Part shown: piece after piece, positions 21,450 through 33,798 of the stretch
Numbering within the stretch: the stretch's first letter is position 1
Layout: each line of letters begins with the position of its first letter
Assembly (NCBI GenBank): GCA_038380435.1
Contig: JAWZYU010000010.1
Coordinates: forward strand, 46,658,135-46,722,134
DNA from: Ryuthela nishihirai
Lineage: Eukaryota; Arthropoda; Arachnida; Araneae; Heptathelidae
Reading direction: 5' to 3'
DNA: 64,000 nt
Position numbers and translations under genes: made by a program
The notes under the pieces: model-generated
Databases searched by the model: none
The model's input: only the letters and a program-made list of their open reading frames with translations
Told to the model about the DNA's origin: nothing

Positions 21450-22855
21450 TAGAGTAAATAAAGGTCAGTCGTCATCATTCGCTGATTGATGTTCTTGAAA
21501 ATTTTAACTACTTTCTCGCTTTTCGTGTCGATTTCCAAGGACTCGTTGTCATTGCAACATGTAGTGTTTCAACATTTAAAAAAGTGTGTACCGTTGGTTG
21601 CTGTGGTCATTTTAATTCGAATACACGTGCATTTTAAGGGTAAATTTTTCAATCATTTTTGTTAAATACTAGAATTTCAAGAGGCTGCTCATTGTTAAAT
21701 ATGCTAAAGAATAAGTTCAGGCTCAAAGTTTTCAGTCCGAGTCAGCACAAGCCCGAATAGGGCGAAAATTTGTATTGTGCATCGTAAAATATAAATATAG
21801 AAATGCATGGTTCTCAACCTATGTTTAAACCCCCCCCCCCTTTTACAAGTCCTTACAAACCTTAATTACAATTATTTGAAGAAAAAATTAAAATCTTAAT
21901 TTTTTTTTCAAAGAAAACACTAGAAGTAATTCATAGTATCTGAAAATTCTTGAGTAATATTATTATGAACTCTACTAGTGGTTCATTAATAAAAGAGAGA
22001 ATAATACTAATGGTACTAATTTTTTTAATTACTAAAGACATTAAAAGGTTAAAGTAAGAAATATGGCAGGATGAGATAGGTGGGGAACGGGATCATCCAA
22101 CTAAAGCCGGGCCCAACTCATCTGTACACTGAACACAATAGTTTATTCTTATGTGTCCATTGCTCTAAACCTCATCGATCATCCTTAAGAACACATTGTG
22201 TGGCCAATTGACAGTTAATTTGACCTCCGAAAACACTCCACGAATTAAAGATTGCTGTCAGAAATAGGGAATTGCTGCCACTTGAGTTATTTAACAATCT
22301 CATAAACAGAATAAGATGACACTCTGAGTCATTTATGGCTGCGAGGGATGATCACATTACACGTTAAATACAAGCCAACATTCATTTATCATGCAGTCAA
22401 TAACAAGCCAAGCATCTTGTTTACACTCATTTGTATTGCTTGGTTTCCATCTATGATTTATTACGCGGCATGGTTTCATTAAGTGAATTGTAAGACAAGT
22501 AAAGTATATTTATGCAATGATATGTGAACATGTTTAAGCATCTGCAGGCTGTGAACGACGTTGAATATATTACTTTATATGACGAAACATTTTACTGTAA
22601 TTTTTAAATGCAATATTATTTTATTCAGCATTTGATAATATATACTTGGAAAATTAATATAACTATATTTATTATTCAGTAATAATAAATACATCATCTT
22701 TATACTTGATGAACTCAAAAAATACCATGTGAAGTGACTGGTCTAAGCCACACAACTGGAATCATTACATCGTAAAGAATCTGTAGTTAGAACCAACACA
22801 ACTAATAACTGCTTCCCATAGTATAAAGCTTAACGCTATTAATAGAGATCTTGAT
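21450..22855. other. Unassigned interval with a possible hAT end
   Basis: TGGTTCTCAACCTATG at about 21808 followed by a C run resembles the hAT-type terminal CAGTGGTTCTCAACC, but no partner end was found. The remainder is AT-rich and featureless. Confidence 0.35.
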
Positions 22856-22861
22856 AGGTGA

Positions 22862-22925
22862 TGATAGCTCAGTGGTCAGAGTACTGACATATTGTTGGGA
22901 GGTGCTATTGTGACTTTTCTCTGGA
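22862..22925 (+). mobile_element. tRNA-like SINE head (family D-like), fragment
   Basis: TAGCTCAGTGGTCAGAGTAC is a good A box. The B box is degraded (GGTGCTATTGTGAC). It is not a functional tRNA. Confidence 0.5.
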
Positions 22926-23115
22926 TCATAAAGATTCCATTAAGTAGGACTTAAGTACAAACACATTTGATCTAATTCTACTTAGTAATATCTGAGCAAT
23001 AGATTTAAATAAAATTCTACCTGGGACAATTTTTACATCTACTCCAAACACACTTGAACATGGTAATTTAGTACAAATGAAACATTGCATGCAATAAAAA
23101 ATTATAACTTCAGTA

Positions 23116-23382
23116 AAGGCTCGGATCTAGAAAAGAAATGGAGGGGTTGGGGGTAGCAAGAAACACAATCGATAAGGAAAAATGTAAGAAAAGATGGAGT
23201 GAAGAGATTGGATTTCCAATGCTGCAACCTCTCCTCCTTCGTTTTACAGGTCTCTAAAATTTTCTTGAAAAGCGCATAAAATAAAAATATGCTTGATAAT
23301 ATTTGCCTCTGTTACTCTTATTAGAATTCTGAACGGAGGGAGGGCATGGTCCCTTTCCCGATCCTCCCAGGATCTGGCCCTG
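23116..23382. mobile_element. hAT-like MITE
   Basis: Ends AAGGCTCGGATCTAG on the left and, reverse complemented, CAGGGCCAGATCCTGG on the right. Flanking 8-bp direct repeats CTTCAGTA (23108-23115) and CTTCAGTC (23383-23390) match at 7 of 8. No coding capacity. Confidence 0.75.
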
Positions 23383-23617
23383 CTTCAGTCAGTTGTACCA
23401 ATGGCAATTTACAACACATTATTCTTTCGTCCTTTGCTATTTTCAGCTATTAAGCCAAGGATATTCTTGAGAGCGTCAGCAGGAATTATTAAGTCGAGGG
23501 AGGGTAAGAAAATCAATATTTCAAGAAAAAAGGAGGTTTTTTTTTCACTTTCAGCCATTTGTTAATGAGTGCAGTTGCGAAGAGAGCAATCATGCATATG
23601 TCATTAAAAAAATTACC

Positions 23618-23757
23618 CTCTTTAAGTACCTGCTTGCCACAGAGGTCTGACAGGAGCCTGTCAGTTATATGTCATAAAGTAGGACCTTGACCCAGGGCTC
23701 AAACCCAGGTCCCTTTGACCATTAGCCAAATACATTAACCATCGGCCAGATGACAGC
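23618..23757 (-). mobile_element. SINE B copy 2, internally deleted
   Basis: The tail is present (TGCTTGCCACAGAGGTCTGA, CAGGAGCCTGTCAG) and a decayed head (GGGACCTGGGTTTGAGCCC on the minus strand), but most of the body between them is missing (near 23683). Confidence 0.75.
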
Positions 23758-23995
23758 AGTATAAATCGTACCATAATACAACAAAAAATGCATCCGCTAG
23801 CTGTGATTATAAATCTTCCTAGCTTTGTCTCTCGTGGCGCCATCTATGTATGATCAGGAACGGCAATGTTTCAATATTGCTCATAAGTAGCTATAAATTG
23901 GATCTCACTCATTTATTAAAGCAAAATTAATAGCAAATACAAAGGTTACCTGTAGACATAGAATTCGAGAAATAATTGGTGGAGAAACGAATTTG

Positions 23996-24065
23996 CTGTT
24001 GGTAGTTTAGTGGTCAGAATACCCAGAATGTAACTGGGAGAAGTGGGTTTGAGTCAAATTCAATG
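23996..24065 (+). mobile_element. tRNA-like SINE head, fragment
   Basis: GGTAGTTTAGTGGTCAGAAT (A box) and GGGTTTGAGTC (B box) have the spacing of a tRNA-derived promoter. The downstream body is not shared with other copies that I can see. Confidence 0.5.
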
Positions 24066-24119
24066 CGAAGATAAATTTTCCAGCAGAATTATTTCTTGAA
24101 TTTTATGTTTACAGGTACA

Positions 24120-26180
24120 CAGTAGGAAAATTGTGTGTCTGTGTAGAGGGCTTAAGGAATGGCACAGAAGGAAACTCAGAGTTTTTCCCGTCCATACATA
24201 CACTAATTGTCGGTGCAACATGTTGGTTTGGCTACAGTCATTTCTGCTTCCGTGGTGATTCTGTGGTGGTTTCCAGGTGATTCACGGTGGCTGCGTGTTT
24301 GGTTACACGATATACTCATTCTGAATGCCCTTAGCAACAGCTGACAATGACAAGTAAACCATGCGACTGTGGCTCAACCCTCAAGATTATGGAAAAGATG
24401 AGGGTAGAGAATGGAAAGTGATCGGAATTTCAACAGGTACAGAACTCCTGATTCGGCAACATGCCACGTCATTCACAGTGATAAGCTCATTAGGGTCAAT
24501 TAGAAGGGATTGTGAAATATTAATCTGAGCCACTTAAGAAAAGGTGCAGAAGTAAAAATTGTGTGTAGCGACCAGGGTTAGTTGTAAGATGTTCACAGAT
24601 GAAGGAGAGTACAGATTGGTAGCTCCCATAGATTTCATGGTTATAACGAAGCAGTCGCAATGGTTTTCATTTCATTGGATGAGGTCCGGAGGCTTCAAGG
24701 AGCCTGACATGAAAAAACTGCAGTCATGACTGGTTTCCGACCGGGGATCTCAGTAGTACAAGTCACGAGACATTGCACAATGCCAAAGTTTGCTTATAAA
24801 ATGTTTTTAAAGTAGTATATTAGTATTTAATTGAAAGCCAAATGTTGAATAGATTGTTATTTTCATATTTAGTTTGTTTTCGTAGTACCGTAAGCCTGAG
24901 ATTGTACGAATGAATGTAAAAAGATTAATAAATTAATTAATTTGGCAGGACGCTTTTGCTATTATTTCAACACTTTACGACACTCTTAAATAGGTTTTGG
25001 ATTTTGCGTACTCAGTGCCTTTTTCATCTTATTCGTAGTCTATTAAGATTGAGACCCATATATTCATTTGTATAGATGCATCAAGTAACTAAATTTAAAC
25101 TTTTTTTCGCCTTTCCTCTTATTTTACGACATCTCAACATACTTTTCCATCTTCTGTTGGAAGCCATGAAACGAGCACAGATTAATGTCGGTCATAACGA
25201 GATGACAGATGAGATATTAAAATTTTCGATTTCTAACAAAATTAGAATTTGTTTTATTAAAAAGGAACCCCCAAATGACTCGGTGCCACTGCTACATACA
25301 GTTACGTCCGACTTGTTTGACAAGACAAGGACACCTTTCATGCGATGCCAAAAAATTTTAAATTAAGTAACGCAGACATCTGTCGAAGTCTGCGTTTGGT
25401 GGTCGTCTAGAGTCAGGCACTCGCTTTCGTGTATACATGTTTGGCAGTCTTTCAGAAATTTTTGGATCATGTAACTTTTGAGCAAATTGCCCAATCTGTC
25501 CTAAATGTTTCGTACGGAGTTCCTTTGGTCAGCCCCATATTGCATTCCAAAAATCCAGTCTATATCTTTAACAGAACTGGAGATAAAGCTTCAGATGGCG
25601 TTTTCTCTTTACTGTTCTTCTGTGTTTGCTTTTCTATATTTAACAAGTTGGAATACCCTATATGAAGACGAATACCCAGAAACGTCTAAGGAAGGAGTGG
25701 GAGATGTTTGTATAACATGAGTCCAGTGTGTATGTGGAGGGGGAGGGAAGGATGAAGTTCTCGAGTCTTTGATTTTCCCGGACTTTAGAAAATATTCATT
25801 ATTCAAATGCTGAAGTCGGGGAAGAGGTTATAATACTCCCATCCTTTGAACTTTTCAACTCAATTGATTACATTAATTACCACATAATGCTTCTGCTGTA
25901 AATGATTTCTGTGTTCGACAAGGGTTTATCCCTTCTCCCAGCCTCCTTGGGTACGCTACTGGCTTAAATACCCAAATATTTGGTACTCCAAGATCCCAAA
26001 GTTTATGTACGGGGTTTCCACATGCTCCACTGGGTCTTGTTCAAAATTTGAGTCTCTACCTATGATAGAACCCGATTTTGAGTTTAAGGCTATATCTTGA
26101 CGTACTATCTGATGGACAGGGACTTTTTTTAGACCAATGGGTATGCACTTTGTAACTGAGGGCACATCCGGAGTTGGAGT
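24120..26180. other. Unassigned interval
   Basis: Open stretches at 25076-25366 and 25429-25720 look superficially protein-like but match nothing I know and lack splice context. The 24594-24632 part (CAGATGAAGGAGAGTACAG) recurs at 30978-31015, so at least this block is repetitive. Confidence 0.35.
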
Positions 26181-26204
26181 AGAAAAACTGTCAACTCAGC
26201 TAAT

Positions 26205-26275
26205 ATTGCAACTCGAACCAGGGATCATCAAATTACATGCCTGACGTACTATCGCCTTACCCAAACTCTGAACTG
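26205..26275 (-). mobile_element. tRNA-like SINE head, fragment
   Basis: Minus strand has GAGTTTGGGTAAGGCGATAG (A-box-like) and CCCTGGTTCGAGTTGC (B box) about 40 bp apart. No cloverleaf can be closed. Confidence 0.45.
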
Positions 26276-26514
26276 ACGGTCTTGGTAGAAGCAGCCATAG
26301 GATTTATAGATTGGACATGAAAATATTATAACAATTTCTGATGTGTTTTTTGTTTAAATATTGTTGAGTAGTGCAATCAGCATATGAATTGTTTCTTCTG
26401 TTCTTGCGATATTTTTAAAGAAAATGTATCTATAGCATATATTTTTAACGTTATCTGTTGTGAAAATTATTTAACACCAGTGAAAGGGCATGATCTTAAC
26501 CTCCTTTGTGGTGG

Positions 26515-26853
26515 GGTTGTCTCATATGTGCTACAAGTCCCACATGTTACAGCATTGAGATTTATCTCTGCTAAACTTCGGTAAGGAAGAGGATAACAAT
26601 GGCCTTTGAAAGGCTGCCATCCATTAGATGGGATGTTAAACCATGTCTCCTTGTACAGGAGAGCAATACCTCATGCAATCTAAAGGACACACTAGATGGC
26701 CTTGGCAGGAGGCTACCATCTGTCTCCTAACAATTGTCCAATGTGTCCCCTTCCCCCAACCTTCTCTGAGCTCTTGGTGTCCTTGTGACCCTGACCTTTA
26801 TTTTATCCCACTGTGTTGAAAAAATGTGGGGCTTTGACGTAAAACAATACAAC
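26515..26853 (+). mobile_element. SINE A copy 6, head decayed
   Basis: The body is recognisable (ATTAGATGGGATGTTAAACC, AGGCTACCATCTGTCTCC) with tail GTAAAACAATACAAC. The tRNA-like head is barely visible. Confidence 0.8.
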
Positions 26854-26934
26854 TGTTAATCCTCCCAGAGGAGCGGGGGTATCAAGGATGTCACGAGAGG
26901 ACTACCCTATGAGAAAAGGATCCATCTAGAGTAA

Positions 26935-26995
26935 GGAAGATTCAGTCCTCCTATCTATCAGGATCAGTCCTCCTATCTATCAGGATCAGTACTCT
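26935..26995 (+). repeat. 23-bp local tandem duplication
   Basis: TCAGTCCTCCTATCTATCAG followed by GA occurs twice, then a partial third unit. Confidence 0.75.
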
Positions 26996-27029
26996 CTTAA
27001 TGAGATGGGGGGGGGGGAAGTCTGTCTGG

Positions 27030-27232
27030 ATTTAAATTTTTGGTGGAACGTTAAGCCATAGCATATGCAAGCAGAAGCTCTATGTCGTGTGCATAAGCTG
27101 TACGGACCGGAAGCTTCCATCTGTCTTCTAACAGCTCTCTAATGGATCTCCTTTCCCAACCCAACACTTGGATGTTTATGACCTGATCATTTAACCTGTT
27201 GTGTGCAAAAAAGTGCAAAAACAACCCAACAC
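27030..27232 (+). mobile_element. SINE A copy 7, 3' part
   Basis: Starts within the body (GGTGGAACGTTAAGCC) and runs to AAAAACAACCCAAC. It lies 180 bp downstream of copy 6 in the same orientation. Confidence 0.78.
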
Positions 27233-27239
27233 CCTAATA

Positions 27240-28360
27240 ATCTTTTAATAGACATCGAGTAATTAGGTAGTTACATTTTGGGTTCTAAGTTTAATCATTT
27301 TAATTCTTCATTTCTCATAATTAAAAAATTAATTCCCACCAATAATTTTTATTCCTCGAAAAAATTATTGGCTAATAGAAGCAACTAGTGATTGAACGTT
27401 CAGAAGATAGAAATAGCAATGAAAAGAAAGGAAAAAATAGAGATGACATTTGCAACTCAGAGACAATAAACGTACGTCATCTGATGAAATGGCATAAATC
27501 TTCCCACACAGTAAGCCTTGGTCGTTTCTTAGTAGCAATAAATTCCGTTTCTTCTTTAACTTGTGTAAAGAAGATGAGGAGTGATAAGGTTACAAAATAT
27601 AATAAACACCCACGTCCTCTTATCGGAATTATTGTTCGTTGCTATCCGCACGTGCATCACGCCCAAGTTCTTCATGTCATATGAGGATCAGCTTACGTCG
27701 CGGATTTCTTGTGACTTGTCTTATACTAGATGCACACCACGCTGTTCGCTACTGTTTTTGTACGGCTCTCGACAGCTATGTTAATGTCAAAATTTAAACA
27801 ATATTTGATACTGTATTATTTGTTATTCTTAATGCTGCTATTGTTACAAATATACAATTAACGAAATAATTTCTTTAATTTTCTCAGTGAAGTATTGTGT
27901 TTATGTGCAAAGTTATGCTTTCAGTATGCTCTACGTGTTAAAATCAGGTAAAAGAGTATTCTTCCAGAAGAATTATAGCAACCATATAAGATCGGTAGGA
28001 TCTCATATGGTTGCGATAATATCGTCAAATTTGATGATATTACAATGAGATTTTTGGCGAAATATTTAAAGTTTGAAAGAAAGTAGAGAATAGTAGAGAA
28101 TTCCATAGTAGAGAATTCGAAAATTGCCATTACATTATTAAAAATTTTCTTACTGCAGGAGGAAGCCTCGGAAATGTTTTTTATATGATAATTTTTTTCA
28201 AAAACTTTATAGGTACATCGTTTTCTTTAAAGTTATTATTGCGGTCCTGTTAGATCAAGGTGTTTTAGATGGAATCGGCAACAAGTCCTTTTTTAGCCGG
28301 ACCGTCGATTGCAACGATGGGCGACCAAAAGGAGTTGTTTCATCCTTTTCATTCAATATA
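27240..28360. other. Unassigned interval with small hairpins
   Basis: No gene seen. Two local inverted repeats stand out: CCAATAATTTTT with AAAAATTATTGG (27339-27371), and CAACCATATAAGATC with GATCTCATATGGTTG (27979-28013). Confidence 0.4.
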
Positions 28361-28374
28361 CTTTACTTACCGAT

Positions 28375-28535
28375 CAAAGGGAACTGGGATCGAGCCCCGG
28401 ATAAGGCATGGATGTTTGTGTTGTTTTTGATGAGGTCCCGTCATCTTTACAGGCCTTCTACTATGGCGTATTAAACTGACAGGCTCTTATCAGACGTCTG
28501 TGGCAAGCAGATGCTTGCCACAGAGGTCTGACAAG
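28375..28535 (+). mobile_element. SINE B copy 3, with inverted tail
   Basis: Starts near the B box (GATCGAGCCCCGGATAAGGC), keeps the body, and reaches the tail CTGACAGGCTCTTATCAG. It then ends in a palindrome: GTCTGTGGCAAGCAG is followed by its inverted partner ATGCTTGCCACAGAGGTCTG. Confidence 0.8.
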
Positions 28536-28539
28536 ATAG

Positions 28540-29195
28540 ACTTTGAAAATAAACAAAAAGAAACAATCTTTTTTTTAACATTTCACCTTTGTGCAATTAA
28601 GTACATTATCTTACATATTCTACATATGAATGCACCTTTTTTTTGTGTTTTAATTTTTTTGTGTGTTTTAATTCTTGTATATAAAAGCTTTAGTTTTAGA
28701 TCTTCCCTCGTGGGCCAGACCGGTACGGAATGTCAGACCTAATTTGCAGGTCATGTCATTTCGTTAGCAATGAAGACTAAGCCCATGCAATAAGGCAAGA
28801 GAAGGATTATTGAAGTTTGAAAGTGGTAATGATTACACAGGTAAGGAGTGTTCGAGATCTACCGTAGTGAAAGTATAGCGGTAATTGTCTAAAGAGGGAC
28901 ACATATCCATCCAACGTGCTGGAAAGGGGAGTCTTCTTGATACTTGTTGAGACTTTAGACCACTTGTTGACAGTCGAGCTGAACACTAGTTGGCACGTGC
29001 TGTCCGTGACAGCAGATTCTTCAATTAATGGCAGACTACAATCAGGGCACACTGAGAAACGTTTCTGAGCACACAATCCAGTAGATGCTCTTACGGATGG
29101 GCCTATGGAATTGACGGTCTGTTCATTTGCTCGTGTTGACTGACCATCATCTACAGCTCTGCCTGCAGTGGGCGCAGGAGCACCATGACTAGGCA
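28540..29195. other. Unassigned interval
   Basis: Nothing certain. The minus strand 28807-29196 is open for 129 codons and may be the N-terminal part of the neighbouring Tc1 relic in the wrong orientation, or chance. Confidence 0.3.
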
Positions 29196-29199
29196 TTGA

Positions 29200-29850
29200 A
29201 TGACTGTAAAAGAGTCACCTGTTCTGATACATTTTCTAGGTTCCAGCTCCACAGGACAGGTTCGTATTGGACATCGCTTTCAGGTGAATAGCTGCAACCA
29301 GACTACACTTTTGGATGGAAACAAGCTGGTGGTGGGGGTATCATGATATGAGGATTGTTCTCACGGACATTACTGACTCCCCTCATCCCCACATCCTCAT
29401 CCCCATCTCTTACCTGCAGATTCTACCTAGGAATTGTTTCGGACCAAGTGGTAGTACACTACATGGTGTTCTTGTATCCGGATGGCACTTGACTCAGCAA
29501 GACATTGCCCTGTGTCACAAGGACTGCACGTGCAGTAATGGTTCAAATATCATGTCCAAACATTTTATGTTCTTCTCTGACCACCAAATTCCCCCCGCAC
29601 AAATCCCATGGAACATTTGTGGGATGCAGTGGAAAGTAGCATTCACGACTCACCCCAGAGCCTCGGCCCATGCCAGATTCTAGGATGTAATTCTGTCCAG
29701 TGGTACTGAACATAGGAGGACATCTTCCGTGGTATAGTGCAATCTATGCCATGCTGGGATGCAAGTCATCAAGGCAGAAGAGTCCAACTAGCTATTACAC
29801 AGGTGGACAAAATGTTACACAGATGGACAAAATGCCCATGAGTGTATTTT
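29200..29850 (+). pseudogene. Tc1-type transposase relic
   Basis: Plus strand reads QQDIALCHKDCTCSNGSNIM around 29498-29560, which parallels QQDNAPCHxAxxVxxWF at the second catalytic aspartate. After further text the C-terminal helix can be recognised in another frame. The region between should hold WPPNSPDLNPIEHLW and reads DHQIPPAQIPWNICGMQW with frameshifts. No terminal repeats were identified with confidence. Confidence 0.6.
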
Positions 29851-30315
29851 GATATTATACTGATAGATAGATAGATCGGTTGGCAGACATAGTACCGGGC
29901 CGGAGCTCATACCTGCTTCATCTAAATAAGTACTGAAAAGTAAGTGACTGTAAAAGAATAAAACAGCTTTGGAGCTGAGGCAGAGACTGCCTAATAAGGA
30001 ATTTGAATGAGACATTTTTAATTTAATGTCGTTGAGAGTATATATCAAGAGGTAGTTGGTAGAGTGTAAAAGAACTGGAGGGGAAGTGACAGTTGAAATA
30101 CAGCTATGCAGAAAAAAATTGGAAAATTCCTGAAAAATCAGTCCTGACAAGAAAAACGTGGTCGCCTCTGTACTAATCCACATAGTCATTTAAATGAAAC
30201 ACTGTAAAAGTTAAATAAAAGCTGTTTGACTCGAAAAGGAAAATACAAATTTGTCTTCAATGCAGTCTCCATTACATTCAATACACTTTCTCCAATGAGA
30301 AAATTCTTATTAAGA

Positions 30316-30525
30316 GAAGTTTTAGGGTTGATGGTGGAACCGCTCCGACACCACTGGATTCCTAAAGAGAAAAGACATTTTTTCGTTGGTGGTGGAACCA
30401 CCTCAGTACACTGGATTCCTCGAGAGAGGTTTTGTGTCTGGTGGTGACCTACTTGAGCACCACTGAATTCCTTGATGGAAGACATTTGGTGGCTGGTGAT
30501 GGTGGAGCCACTCGTGTATCTGCAT
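30316..30525 (+). repeat. Tandem repeat, about 47-57-bp unit
   Basis: Four degenerate units built around GGTGGTGGAACCACCTCAG and CACTGGATTCCT. They differ by substitutions and short indels, so the array is old. Confidence 0.75.
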
Positions 30526-31100
30526 TTTGACCTTTGTATCTGACGAGAAATGACGTCTTTCAGTGGCCGAAAAATACAGCAATCACTCAGTACCAATTCT
30601 GGTGATTACGGAAGGAGAGATAACATCTCAAACTTCACCTCTGTATTTGATCAACATGCGGTGTGAGAATAGTTGTCAACTGTCCTTTCTTCGGAAGGGC
30701 AATCCTTTTTTTCGTAAATAATTTCTTTATACTTTCTTAGGGTAAAAATGTCCTTTCTTTCACTAAAAATCGCAGACAAAGAAAATTGTTTACTTCTAAG
30801 GTCTGTTTGCTCATGAACCGTGTTGCCCACAGTTGCGAAACAGGAAGTTTCGTTTGAGTGCAAGCAAGATGACTGTAATGTAACTCTCTGAGCATGCACT
30901 TTCAAGAAATTGCTTCTCACAATTGCTTCATGAAGGTGCTTTCAAATTTGAAGAAGCGCTACTTTGAACATAAAAGTTTGACACAGATGAAGGAGAGTAT
31001 AGATAGGAAGCTTCCATTTCCATTTGAATGACCTTTGTATTAGAAAAATTGTCTTTCACTAACTTAAGACTATTTTATTTCCCAAACATTCTGTAATATA

Positions 31101-32318
31101 CCAAAGAGCCAAAACATCATGACCACCTGCCTAATATGATGTTGGTCCTCCACATGCCGCCAAAACAGCTCGTACCTGGCGAGGAATGGACGCTACAAGA
31201 TTTCCAAAGTTCTCTTATGGTATCTGGTAACAACACGTTACCAGCAGATCCTTTAACTCTTGTAAGTTACATGGTTGAGCTGCAGCAGATCGGACATGCT
31301 GTTCCAACACAAACCATAGATGCTCGATTGGATTGATATCTGGGGAATTTGGAGGTCAGGGCAATACCTGAAAGTCTTTCTCATGTTCTGCGAACCATTC
31401 TCGAACAAATCGAGCAGTGTGGCATGGCGCATTATCCTGTTGAAAGAAAGCACTACTAGAGGGATATATCGTTGCCATGAAAGGATGTTCCTGGTCTGCA
31501 ATGGTGTTTAGGTATGCGGTAGACGTCATAGCTTCCTGCACATGAATGACTGGAACCAGGGTTTCCCAGCAGAACATTGCCCAAAGCATTACACTTCCTC
31601 CACCGGCTTGTTTTTGTCCCATGATGCATCCTGATACCAACACTTCCCCAGGTAAACGACACACACGCACCCAGCCATCTACATGGTGCAACAGGAAATG
31701 AGATTCATCGGACCAGACGACCTTCTTCCAATCATTCAAGATCCAGTTTGATGCTCGTGTTCGAGTTGTAGACACTTTCGACTATGAACCGAGGTTAATA
31801 TGGGCACTCGTAGCAGCCTACAACTATTCAGCCCCATTTTTAGCATTGTTCGATGTACTGTGCATTGTGACATATTACTCCCATCACCAGCATTCAAATT
31901 ATGGGCGAGTTGCGCCACAATATCCCTTCTGCTGGCTCGTACCATATGGGATAGCCTTCACTCACCTCTAGCATCGATAAGCAATGGTCGGCCCATACCT
32001 TGCCGGCAGTTCGTGGTTTTCCCCTCCTCGGACCATTTTTTGAAGGTACTAAACATGGCTGACCGTGAGCACCCCATAAGCCTTGGCGTCTCGGAAATAT
32101 CCTGACCCAGTCATCTGGCCATCATAATTTGGCCTTTGTCAAACTCACTTAGGTCTACTACCTTTCCCATCTGAAGAACAAGAATAACACTGATTAACAG
32201 AGCTCAGTATCAGGTGTTATTAATACCGTTTCATGACCTTCACACGTGCTGTCGTTTACCTGCAGTTGCTTCGATTTGCATAAAGACGCATTTGTCATAA
32301 TGTTTTGACTCTTCGGTG
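31101..32318 (-). mobile_element. Tc1 element with DD36E spacing, complete but dead
   Basis: A 1218-bp element. The left end CCAAAGAGCCAAAACATCAT and the right end (reverse complement CACCGAAGAGTCAAAACATT) form short inverted repeats. TA flanks both ends (31099-31100, 32319-32320). It contains a single transposase relic on the minus strand. Confidence 0.88.
31113..32170 (-). pseudogene. Tc1 transposase, DD36E, with stops
   Basis: Starts at ATG 32170 (MGKVVDLSEFDKGQIMMAR). It shows a bipartite HTH region, then VVWSDESHFLLHH (first D), then GGGSVMLWAMFCWETLVP. FFQQDNAPCHTARFVREWF holds the second D, and PPNSPDINPIEHLW the final E. There are 36 residues between the second D and the E, which is the DD36E arrangement reported for one Tc1 lineage (called Incomer in the literature). 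Stops replace residues near position 20, before RLSHMV and in the WPP motif (W to TGA, about 31350), and a frameshift lies near 31740. The C-terminus ends ACGGPTSY. It cannot make an active enzyme. Confidence 0.85.
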
Positions 32319-32329
32319 TATATATGTAG

Positions 32330-33790
32330 ACAGGGTTGCCGACTGAGGCAACCCAAACCATCAGTACATCATGAGGACCTATGATAAAACGAGTCTCATA
32401 ATACACCACGGCTTTGGTTTCGTGGTATGCTACACCGACATATTTAGGGAAATATTTGTTTCTAGATATAACAGAGAATTATTTTCTTTTTTTCTCGTGT
32501 AGGCTATTTTTATTTGCGGATGAAATAGTAATGCCAAGAAGCAAACGTCCAAGGGCACGACCTTACACTATATCTATAGAGCTATCTCCTTTCGATCACT
32601 CATACGTTCTTTGATATAGCTGTTTATTTCAAACGTATTAAATCTTTACTTAATTTGAATTTAGCATTAATAGGAGGTATATTGAAACCTAAACCTGAAA
32701 AGAAAAAAAATGCTTTGGAGAGGAAATCAGAAGACTGAAGGAATTATTTATTAAATGATTTTACTTTTGGTAAATTAACCGGTAGTATGCAAAAATCAAC
32801 ATTTTTGTATCATAGAGAATAAATTTGCAACATAAAATCAATGAGGAATTCGCATGAAATATTGTGCTTATAAGTATGAAGGGCATAATGAGAAGCAAAC
32901 GATTAAAGGTGAAGATCGAAAGCATTTAATTTAATATCAATAAATGGAAAGTATATATTGTTTACACTGACTCCATTTGGGAGAGTTAAAACACAGATAT
33001 AGCATTACAAACATAAAACGAATTGAATAATTATGTACGACATCACATATAAGGAATAGACAACAGATAACGAATCCTGTGACAATCTTGAAATCAGTCA
33101 AATGAAAGATGTAAAACTGATGAAAATATCTCAAATGCTATAAGTCCAGGCTTCGTAAATGCTTTTTCAGAACGGCTACAGTAGAGAGAGTAATTGAACC
33201 ACTCTCCTGAACTGACTTGCCATAGTGAAGCTGTCCATCAACGGATTTGCTGTAATTGGCGATCCTTGCATTGTGGTTCAGTCCCTGGATGCTGTGTACG
33301 TTCGTGTGTTCTAATTTAATGATACCAATAGCTTTGTATAGTTTCAGCGTTATGACCACTCCATGGACGATAGCTTTCGTGGACAATTCTATCTGCTTCA
33401 ATTCCATGATTGTCATGTATTCAGTATTAATCACTTGGCAATATGAGCAGCTTTGTCGTACCTTAGGGTATTAAAACTTATAGTATGGGGAAGGACATTA
33501 TCCTACTGCAGAATTTCAGGCACTTACTGGCAATAATGTTCTGGCACATTACTGGCAATAATGTTCTGCAACTATGTTAGGTGTATAGGTTGCAAAACAA
33601 TATCGATGTATTATCGGGTAGTTTCTTCCAACAACTGAGAAGGCACTGTATAACGTCTACTAATCCAACAACCAGTATACTTTACCTACTTCTTTCCACC
33701 CATAATGTCATTTGCTTATTTCATCCAGCGCCATGCATGTTGGGATTTGCGTGACTCTGCTTCTCTTTATAGTTTTGCAATTTCCGATAT
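32330..33790. other. Unassigned interval, one open stretch
   Basis: The minus strand 33138-33476 is open for about 110 codons (containing SCSYCQVINTEYMTIMELKQ and ending KKHLRSLDL), without an obvious ATG or splice sites. I do not recognise it. A short GGGTTGCC/GGCAACCC hairpin lies at 32333-32354. A 30-bp local duplication (ACTGGCAATAATGTTCTG) lies at 33517-33572. Confidence 0.3.
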
Positions 33791-33798
33791 TATATACT

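Noticed and set aside
25076..25720. Possible two-exon gene
   Set aside because: Neither frame has recognisable domains or good splice borders, and codon composition does not differ from the surroundings.
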